From Mesorhizobium sp. NZP2077 (GTDB lineage: Bacteria; Pseudomonadota; Alphaproteobacteria; Rhizobiales; Rhizobiaceae), in the NCBI RefSeq assembly GCF_013170805.1, contig NZ_CP051293.1, positions 2,920,001-2,984,000 on the forward strand: 64,000 bases of DNA, written 5' to 3'. Positions within the stretch are counted from its first letter, which is position 1. The number at the start of each line of letters is the position of its first letter. The notes under the pieces are model-generated. The model was given only the letters and a program-made list of their open reading frames with translations. It did no database searches and had not been told where the DNA came from. The translations under genes and the position numbers were made by a program. Shown in pieces: positions 58,807 through 64,000 of the stretch.

Positions 58807-59049
58807 ATGTATTTTGGACAATTTCTCGTTGGGATGTCGGCCACTACAGTCATCGTCGCAGTCTGGACCTATATGGCCACCGGTTCTTTCTGGCAGGCGC
58901 TTGCCTGGACGATAGCCGTGCTGGTTGTCCTGCAGGTCGGCTATTTCGTGCTCGTCGTGCGGCTGATCTTCAACCGCGCACACGAGGCGACAAGCCGGGA
59001 TAAGGTCGACGCTGTTCCGCCGCTACATCGCGACGGCGTCTGGCTGTGA
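58807..59049 (+). CDS. ExoX-like small membrane protein (exopolysaccharide production repressor family)
   Basis: 80 aa: MYFGQFLVGMSATTVIVAVW, TYMATGSFWQALAWTIAVLV, two membrane helices, then a basic/polar tail (RAHEATSRDKVDAVPPLHRD). Length, hydrophobic pattern and the ATGSFWQAL motif fit the ExoX/PsiA-type repressors that lower exopolysaccharide synthesis post-translationally. It could act on the 26-39 kb locus, though it is 20 kb away. Confidence 0.75.
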   Translation: MYFGQFLVGMSATTVIVAVWTYMATGSFWQALAWTIAVLVVLQVGYFVLVVRLIFNRAHEATSRDKVDAVPPLHRDGVWL

Positions 59050-59088
59050 GTCCGGGCGCCCGTCATCGACCAGCAGTGGCGGCTGCGG

Positions 59089-59205
59089 CTACCAGCCCAT
59101 CCATTCGCGGGTGCGCCAGGCAAGGCCGGCAAACGGCGCCATCAGTGCGATGACGACAAACATCAGCGTGAAGGGATGCCTGGTCATGGAGGGTCGGGGA
59201 GCCAT
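59089..59205 (-). CDS. Small single-helix membrane protein
   Basis: 38 aa, MAPRPSMTRHPFTLMFVVIA then LMAPFAGLAWRTREWMGW. One membrane helix. AAGGACG lies upstream at a workable distance. Convergent with the ExoX-like gene. Small and unnamed; could be a chance frame. Confidence 0.45.
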   Translation of the reverse strand: MAPRPSMTRHPFTLMFVVIALMAPFAGLAWRTREWMGW

Positions 59206-59741
59206 GTCACAATCGTCCTTAGGAGGTTTATCCGGGAATGCGCGGGACAACGTCATCGCGGCGACATGGTTGCATGGATGGAAAGCCACGCCATTCGGTG
59301 GCTGGAACCGGATGCCGGCACCGGCGTTTTCCCGGTGTGACCCGGTGAGGCTGCCACCTCCGCCGGTCTAAGGCTCGCTCTGCTCCCGGCAGGGCGGGCC
59401 TTTTTCACGCCTTGGACGACGGCATGTGGAACGACACCGTCCGCTCTACGTTAGCTGTCGCTAAGGCAATCAGCGGATCGCGTTCACTTCGGAAGAGGCA
59501 CCCTCAGTTGTACCTTTCGGTGGAAGTCTATATTGCGCGATACCCTTTGTATTTCCCAAATTACTTAAGCATATAAATTACTTAAGCATATATTGGTTTT
59601 ATACGCCCGTAGGCGAAAACAATTAAAATCGGCATTTGTCGAATTGCCGCATAGTTATTCCATCAATTGGAATGGAACCTTGCGATGATGGCCGAGTTTT
59701 CCTGCAGGGCGGAACCCAGATATCTAACAAGGAGATTTGTT
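59206..59741. other. Intergenic region
   Basis: 536 bp without a supported gene. AT-rich 59540-59650. Contains the promoter candidate at 59674 for the DUF1236 gene. Confidence 0.4.
59674..59698 (+). promoter_or_regulatory. EcfG-like promoter candidate
   Basis: GGAAC (59674-59678), 16 bp, AGTT (59695-59698), 44 bp before the ATG of the DUF1236 gene. One base off the CGTT -10. Confidence 0.5.
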
Positions 59742-60068
59742 ATGAAATATTATCTTTCGAGTGCGGCGGCCGCGATCATTCTGATGGGCGGCATTGGTGC
59801 GGCGCTGGCTGAAGACGTCGTCGTTGTCCAGCCGGCGCAGCGGATCGTGGTTCAACCGGAGCAGGAGACGGTCGTTCGTCAATACATCAAGAAGCAGCCG
59901 CTGGCATCGGTCAACCTTTTGGGCCTCGAGCTCAAGCTCGGCTCGCCGGTGCCGGACAAGGTCGAACTGCGCGAAGTGCCCAACGTCAAGTACCGCGTCG
60001 CCGTCATCAACGACCAGACTGTGCTCGTCGACCCCGAGACCCGTCAGATCGTCGAGGTTCTGAACTAA
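59742..60068 (+). CDS. DUF1236 family exported protein
   Basis: 108 aa with signal peptide MKYYLSSAAAAIILMGGIGA cleaved near ALAED, and AAGGAGAT upstream. C-terminal DUF1236 motif: GSPVPDKVELREVPNVKYRV, AVINDQTVLVDPETRQIVEV. Periplasmic protein of unknown role common in Rhizobiales. Own promoter (59674) and own terminator (60093). Confidence 0.9.
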   Translation: MKYYLSSAAAAIILMGGIGAALAEDVVVVQPAQRIVVQPEQETVVRQYIKKQPLASVNLLGLELKLGSPVPDKVELREVPNVKYRVAVINDQTVLVDPETRQIVEVLN

Positions 60069-60092
60069 CCAAAACAGCAACTGGCATTTAAG

Positions 60093-60119
60093 AACCCGCC
60101 ACCAATCTCGTGGCGGGTT
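60093..60119 (+). terminator. Rho-independent terminator after DUF1236 gene
   Basis: AACCCGCCAC (60093-60102) pairs with GTGGCGGGTT (60110-60119), followed by TTT. Confidence 0.85.
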
Positions 60120-60137
60120 TTTCTTGTCGGCCGTTGC

Positions 60138-61004
60138 CTATTCAGCCGCCAGCTTGTCCTGCGTCTTGGTGTCGAAATCGCTGGCGTCGTGGCGCTCGTG
60201 CAGCTGCAGGGCCGGCTCGCCGAAGGCGCGGTTGACCATGCGGCCGCGCTTGACGGCCGGGCGCTCGTCGATCGCTTTCGCCCAGCGCTGAACGTGCTTG
60301 TACTCCTGCACCGACAGGAAGTCGGCGGAATCATTGTACATGCGGCCGAGCGCCAGCCCGCCATACCAGGGCCATACCGCCATGTCGGCGATCGAGTAAT
60401 CCTTGCCGCCGAGATATTCAGTTTCCGCCAGCCGGCGGTCGAGGACGTCCATCTGGCGCTTGGTTTCCATGGCGAAGCGGTCGATGGCGTATTCGAATTT
60501 CTGCGGCGCATAGGCGTAGAAATGGCCGAAGCCGCCGCCGAGATACGGCGCCGAGCCCATCTGCCAGAACAGCCAGGACAGAACTTCCGCGCGCGCCGGC
60601 TGTTCGGTGGGCAGGAATTCGCCGAATTTCTCGGCGAGATAGACCAGGATCGAGCCGGATTCGAAGACGCGCACAGGCGTGGCGCCGCTGCGGTCCATCA
60701 GAGCCGGGATCTTGGAATTGGGATTGACCTCGACGAAGCCGCTGCCGAACTGGTCGCCATCATTAATCTTGATCAGCCAGGCGTCGTATTCGGCGCCCTT
60801 GTGGCCGCGCGCCAGAAGCTCCTCCAGCATGACCGTCACCTTGACGCCGTTCGGCGTCGCCAGCGAATAAAGCTGCAGCGGATGCTTGCCGACGGGCAGT
60901 TCCTTGTCATGCGTCGGCCCGGCGATCGGCCGGTTGATGCTGGCAAAGGCGCCGCCATTTGCCTTGTTCCAGGTCCATACTTTCGGCGGGGTGTAGTCTG
61001 TCAT
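60138..61004 (-). CDS. yghU: Glutathione S-transferase, YghU (disulfide-bond oxidoreductase) type
   Basis: 288 aa from MTDYTPPKVWTWNKANGGAF. YghU-specific N-terminus (VWTW...INRPIAGPTHDKELPVG), thioredoxin-like domain with LYSLATPNGVKVTVMLEELL and the glutathione block VFESGSILVYLAEKFGEFLP, then the helical domain GSAPYLGGGFGHFYAYAPQK. Reduces organic disulfides and peroxides using two glutathiones. The 16 aa extension to 61052 is not supported. Confidence 0.93.
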   Translation of the reverse strand: MTDYTPPKVWTWNKANGGAFASINRPIAGPTHDKELPVGKHPLQLYSLATPNGVKVTVMLEELLARGHKGAEYDAWLIKINDGDQFGSGFVEVNPNSKIPALMDRSGATPVRVFESGSILVYLAEKFGEFLPTEQPARAEVLSWLFWQMGSAPYLGGGFGHFYAYAPQKFEYAIDRFAMETKRQMDVLDRRLAETEYLGGKDYSIADMAVWPWYGGLALGRMYNDSADFLSVQEYKHVQRWAKAIDERPAVKRGRMVNRAFGEPALQLHERHDASDFDTKTQDKLAAE

Positions 61005-61292
61005 GTCGGGCCTCGTGGGGAAGATAGCGTGGGACGGGATGGGCAGATCCATCCATAGCTAGGGCTGCGGAGGGGGAAGTTCAACTTGCGTTGAACTATT
61101 GTCAAATGTTGGTGCGGTCCCGACTTTGTCTTCGTGTGTCGGCCCTTCGCAGGCTCAGGGCGTTCGAGGCTCGAAAAGCCAAGCAATTGGCTTTTCGTCC
61201 GCTGCGCGGACGCCTCTCACCCCTTGCGCGCTCCTTTCAACGGCATACCTATAGAAGAAGCCGCCAGGGCATTTGCATCGCAGGACAAAATC

Positions 61293-62198
61293 ATGACCAT
61301 CAATCCCAATCCGCGCTCCGTCGTCGCCGTGCGCGCGACCGTTCCGGAGGATGCTTTTACGGCCGGCGCGCTGGGCACGCTCAGGGAGGGCAGTGGCGTC
61401 GTCATCCGTGACGACGGGCTGGTGCTGACGATCGGCTATCTAATCACCGAGGCAGAAGAAGTCTGGCTGACCGCGCATGACGGCCGCGTCATCCCCGCGC
61501 ACGCGCTGGCCTACGACCAGGAATCGGGCTTCGGCCTGGTCCAGGCGCTGGCGCCGACCGGGTTGCCGGCCGTGGCGCTCGGCGATGCCGGCAAGGCTCG
61601 TATCGGCGACGCGGTGGTGCTTGCCGACGGCATTGGCCGGGCGGTGGAGGCCAAGATCGTCACCAAGCAGGAATTCGCCGGCTATTGGGAATATTTGCTC
61701 GACGAGGCGATCTTCATCGCGCCCGCGCATCCGTCCTGGGGCGGCGCGCCGCTGTTTAGCGCCGATGGCGCGCTGCTCGGCATCGGCTCGCTGCGCCTGC
61801 AGATGAGCCGCGCCGGCGAGGTCGCCGATATCAACATGGTGGTGCCGATCGATCTGTTGCCGCCGATCCTCGACGATCTCCTGACGCGTGGCCAGGTGGC
61901 GAGGCCGCCGCGTCCGTGGCTCGGCGCGCTGTCGGCCGAAAGCGACGGCAAGGTGGTGGTGATGAGCGTGACCGAAGGCGGCCCGGCCGCCAAGGCCGGC
62001 CTGCGCCAGGGCGATGTCATCTCCGAGGTCCGCGACGGCGCGGTCGACGGGCTCGCCGATTTCTATCGCAAACTGTGGGACAGCGGCTCGGCGGGCGCCG
62101 AGATCCCGATGCGGGTGGTGCGCGACGGCCGCGAGACCTGGCTGCGCGTCAAATCCGCGGACCGCGGCAGTTTCTTGAAGAAGCCGCAGCTGCAGTAG
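61293..62198 (+). CDS. HtrA/S1C-like PDZ protein with damaged catalytic triad
   Basis: 301 aa from MTINPNPRSVVAVRATVPED; no signal peptide. Trypsin-like domain (residues ~25-190) then a PDZ domain (WLGALSAESDGKVVVMSVTE, GGPAAKAGLRQGDVISEVRD). Where HtrA proteases have the catalytic His (N-HV), this has TIGYLITEAEEVWL; Asp is kept in YDQESGFGLVQ; GNSGG reads HPSWGGAP. Probably not a protease, more likely a binding module. Seventeen bases before a LysR gene. Confidence 0.82.
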   Translation: MTINPNPRSVVAVRATVPEDAFTAGALGTLREGSGVVIRDDGLVLTIGYLITEAEEVWLTAHDGRVIPAHALAYDQESGFGLVQALAPTGLPAVALGDAGKARIGDAVVLADGIGRAVEAKIVTKQEFAGYWEYLLDEAIFIAPAHPSWGGAPLFSADGALLGIGSLRLQMSRAGEVADINMVVPIDLLPPILDDLLTRGQVARPPRPWLGALSAESDGKVVVMSVTEGGPAAKAGLRQGDVISEVRDGAVDGLADFYRKLWDSGSAGAEIPMRVVRDGRETWLRVKSADRGSFLKKPQLQ

Positions 62199-62214
62199 CC
62201 GTGTTGCGTCGGTA

Positions 62215-63168
62215 ATGCATCCAAGACTGCTCAGGACCTTTCTCGCGGTGGCGCGCAGCCGAAACATCACCCGCGCCGCCGAGGCGGTGAACCTCGCCCA
62301 ATCGAGTGTCAGCGACCAGATCCAGTCGCTGGAGGCGGAACTTGGTGCCGCCTTGTTCACGCGCTCGAAGTCCGGCCTGGAACTGAGGCCGGCAGGGCTG
62401 GCTCTGAAGCCGATCGCCGAAGAGTTGCTGCGGCTTGACGCCGAGGGGCGTGCGGCCGTGCTGGCCGCTGCCGGGCAGACAAGCGGAACGCTGACCATCG
62501 GCGCGCTGGAAACGATCGCCTCGGCACGGCTGGCGCCGTGGCTGCCGGGGTTCCAGGCCAGCCATCCCGATATCACCGTGCGGATGAAGGTGACCGACAG
62601 CGGCACGCTGCGGCGCCTGCTGGAGGACGGCGACATCGATGTCGCCTTCTGCTTCGAGCGTCGCGACGGTACGAACGGCGCCGATGAACGCCTGGCCAGG
62701 CGCACGATAGGCGCCGAACCGCTGGTGCTGGTGGCGGCGCCGGGACAAGGCACCGCGCCACGCGACCTTGTCGCCCTTGCCGCGCTGCGTTTCGTAGCGA
62801 CCGAGCCTGGATGCATCTACCGGCATCTGTTCGACACCGCTTTTGCCGAGGCGGGCACGGCGGCGCCAAAACTTGCTGCCGAAGTCGGCAGCATCGGCGC
62901 CATTGCCCGGCTGGTGGCGGCCGGCGCTGGGCTCGGCCTCGTTCCACGTCTCGCGGTCTGCGACGCGCTTGAGCGTGGCGATCTCATTGAACTGCCGTGG
63001 CCTGGCCTGGCACAGGCGGCACCGCTGACGATGATCTGGCGCCGCCGGCGCGTCCAGCCGCCGGCGCTCAGGCACTTGCTCGCCGCCGCGCGCGACACGC
63101 TGGCGCTGAAACCCTCTCGAATCAGTTCAGAACCTGAATCGACAAGTCGGCCCAAGGTCTTGCTTTGA
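62215..63168 (+). CDS. LysR-family transcriptional regulator
   Basis: 317 aa. N-terminal HTH LLRTFLAVARSRNITRAAEA, VNLAQSSVSDQIQSLEAELG; sensor domain begins TLTIGALETIASARLAPWLP with IDVAFCFERRDG and GIARLVAAGAGLGLVPRLAV-type effector motifs. The tail beyond ~residue 295 is unstructured. Lies directly after the HtrA-like gene; probable targets are neighbours. Confidence 0.92.
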   Translation: MHPRLLRTFLAVARSRNITRAAEAVNLAQSSVSDQIQSLEAELGAALFTRSKSGLELRPAGLALKPIAEELLRLDAEGRAAVLAAAGQTSGTLTIGALETIASARLAPWLPGFQASHPDITVRMKVTDSGTLRRLLEDGDIDVAFCFERRDGTNGADERLARRTIGAEPLVLVAAPGQGTAPRDLVALAALRFVATEPGCIYRHLFDTAFAEAGTAAPKLAAEVGSIGAIARLVAAGAGLGLVPRLAVCDALERGDLIELPWPGLAQAAPLTMIWRRRRVQPPALRHLLAAARDTLALKPSRISSEPESTSRPKVLL

Positions 63169-63193
63169 AAGCAGTTCCCGACGCCGGTCCAGT

Positions 63194-63922
63194 TCAGACA
63201 AGCCGGTGTCCGCCTTCCACATGCAGCATCGTTCCGGTGGCAAAACCATTGCCGATCAGGAAGATAATGGCGTCGGCGATGTCTGCGGGCTGGCCGATCC
63301 TGCCGACCGGCAGCCGCTCGGCCATCGCGGCAAGCATTTCGGCCTTGCGGTCGCCAGCGACCTGCGCCCAGATCGTGGTATCGACCCAGCCGGGCGAGAC
63401 GGCGTTGACGCGGACCGGCGCGAGTTCGACGGCAAGCGCCCGCACCAGCCCTTCGAGTGCGGCATTGACGGCGGCGACGACCGAGCCGCGCGCGGCGGGC
63501 CGGTAGGCGGCGATGCCGGAAACGAAGGTCATCGAGCCGCCAGCCGCGAGCCGTGGGGCGCCGTGCTTGGCAAGCAGCAGCGGGCCGAAGAGCTTGCTGT
63601 CGACCGCGCGTTGCGCCGCCTTGAGGTCAACTTCCGGCACCAGCCTGTAGGCGCCCTCGATGTCGGCCGCCGTGCTGACGATATGGTCGAGCCCGCCGAT
63701 GCGCGCGAACAGGTCCGCGACCTGGTCTTCCCGCGCTATGTCGACCACGGTCAACGCCAGGCCGAGGGGATTGCCGAGTTCCTCGCGTGCCCGTTGCAGC
63801 CGGTCCTGGGTACGCCCGGCGATGACGATTTCGGCACCGGCCTCGACGCAGCGCCTGGCCAGCGCCAGGCCCATGCCGGAGCCGCCGCCGACGATCAGGA
63901 TTTTCTGGTTTGAAATGCTCAT
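63194..63922 (-). CDS. SDR-family oxidoreductase lacking the YxxxK motif
   Basis: 242 aa. Cofactor motif KILIVGGGSGMGLALARRCV and AGRTQDRL intact. The catalytic segment reads FVSGIAAYRPAARGSVVAAV-NAALEGL, so the usual Tyr-x3-Lys is replaced by Val-x3-Asn at the aligned place; Ser is kept (FVSG). Such SDR-like proteins may bind a cofactor without classical oxidoreduction. Convergent with the LysR gene. Confidence 0.88.
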   Translation of the reverse strand: MSISNQKILIVGGGSGMGLALARRCVEAGAEIVIAGRTQDRLQRAREELGNPLGLALTVVDIAREDQVADLFARIGGLDHIVSTAADIEGAYRLVPEVDLKAAQRAVDSKLFGPLLLAKHGAPRLAAGGSMTFVSGIAAYRPAARGSVVAAVNAALEGLVRALAVELAPVRVNAVSPGWVDTTIWAQVAGDRKAEMLAAMAERLPVGRIGQPADIADAIIFLIGNGFATGTMLHVEGGHRLV

Positions 63923-64000
63923 TTCGCTCTGCCTTTGCTGGATTGGGACAAGGGCAGGGGATTGGCAGGTCGGTGTGCCGAGCGGAAACGGAAGAAACCG

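Noticed and set aside
1..64000. CRISPR array, rRNA or tRNA genes, prophage
   Set aside because: No regularly spaced repeats, no recognisable tRNA arm sequences or rRNA blocks, and no phage structural genes were seen.

Overview
The window is GC-rich alphaproteobacterial DNA, most likely from a Mesorhizobium-like member of the Rhizobiales. Evidence: DUF982 and VirK/YbjX-type proteins, an ExoX-like small membrane protein, an ExoP-type exopolysaccharide protein, many LysR/GntR/MocR/LacI/TetR regulators, rhizobial palindromic intergenic repeats, and promoter candidates of the form GGAAC-N16-CGTT typical of the alphaproteobacterial general stress sigma factor EcfG. This assignment is inference from content; there is no rRNA or tRNA in the window.

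Layout. 1-9.4 kb: metabolic genes with their regulators. A polyamine-type ABC importer (the substrate-binding gene is frameshifted and runs off the left edge) lies divergent from a MocR regulator and a DadA-like FAD oxidoreductase; then TetR/SDR with a clear palindromic operator, a quinone-oxidoreductase-like enzyme, and GntR and XRE regulators. 9.6-22.2 kb: an accessory zone of small genes. It holds two Crp/Fnr paralogs, a family of 60-120 aa proteins ending in a DLTG...IIRK block, zinc-ribbon-like proteins, DUF982, an SRAP (YedK-like) protein, a CsbD stress protein, decayed gene copies, an IS remnant, and three intact plus one broken tiny peptide genes with lasso-type leaders. Many small genes share one recurrent upstream module (TGTCGGAAGCGTAC about 80 bp before the start codon, then a GGGCGCTGGCGCTTGAGAG block).

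22.2-26.1 kb: a 2-hydroxyacid dehydrogenase divergent from a LacI regulator, and a flavoprotein. 26.2-39.3 kb: an exopolysaccharide locus (beta-propeller protein, Wzc/ExoP-like co-polymerase without a P-loop, VpsF-like polymerase, GH5 glycanase translationally coupled to a DUF1972 glycosyltransferase, GT4, Wzx flippase, two tandem CelD-like acetyltransferases). 39.4-41.4 kb: two EthD proteins flanking another tiny peptide gene, then a Flp pilin. 41.4-48 kb: bacterial NHEJ (LigD, Ku), a TPR protein, an alpha/beta hydrolase and exonuclease III, separated by long palindromic repeats. 48.6-53 kb: an SdrD-like beta protein, another tiny peptide, a WD40 protein, and the mobile mystery A/B (HTH/Fic) pair. 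53-64 kb: isochorismatase-like hydrolase, cytosine-deaminase-like amidohydrolase, several tiny envelope proteins, VirK, sulfotransferase, ExoX-like, DUF1236, GST, an HtrA-like protein with a damaged triad, LysR, and an SDR lacking its YxxxK motif.

The two most unusual signals are (i) five intact and one broken 28-38 aa peptides with the leader pattern Y-x2-P-x-L-x5-L-x3-T, resembling RiPP (lasso-type) precursors without any maturation genes nearby, and (ii) the recurrent promoter module and palindrome repeated through the 11.4-19.2 kb small-gene array together with two Crp/Fnr paralogs.
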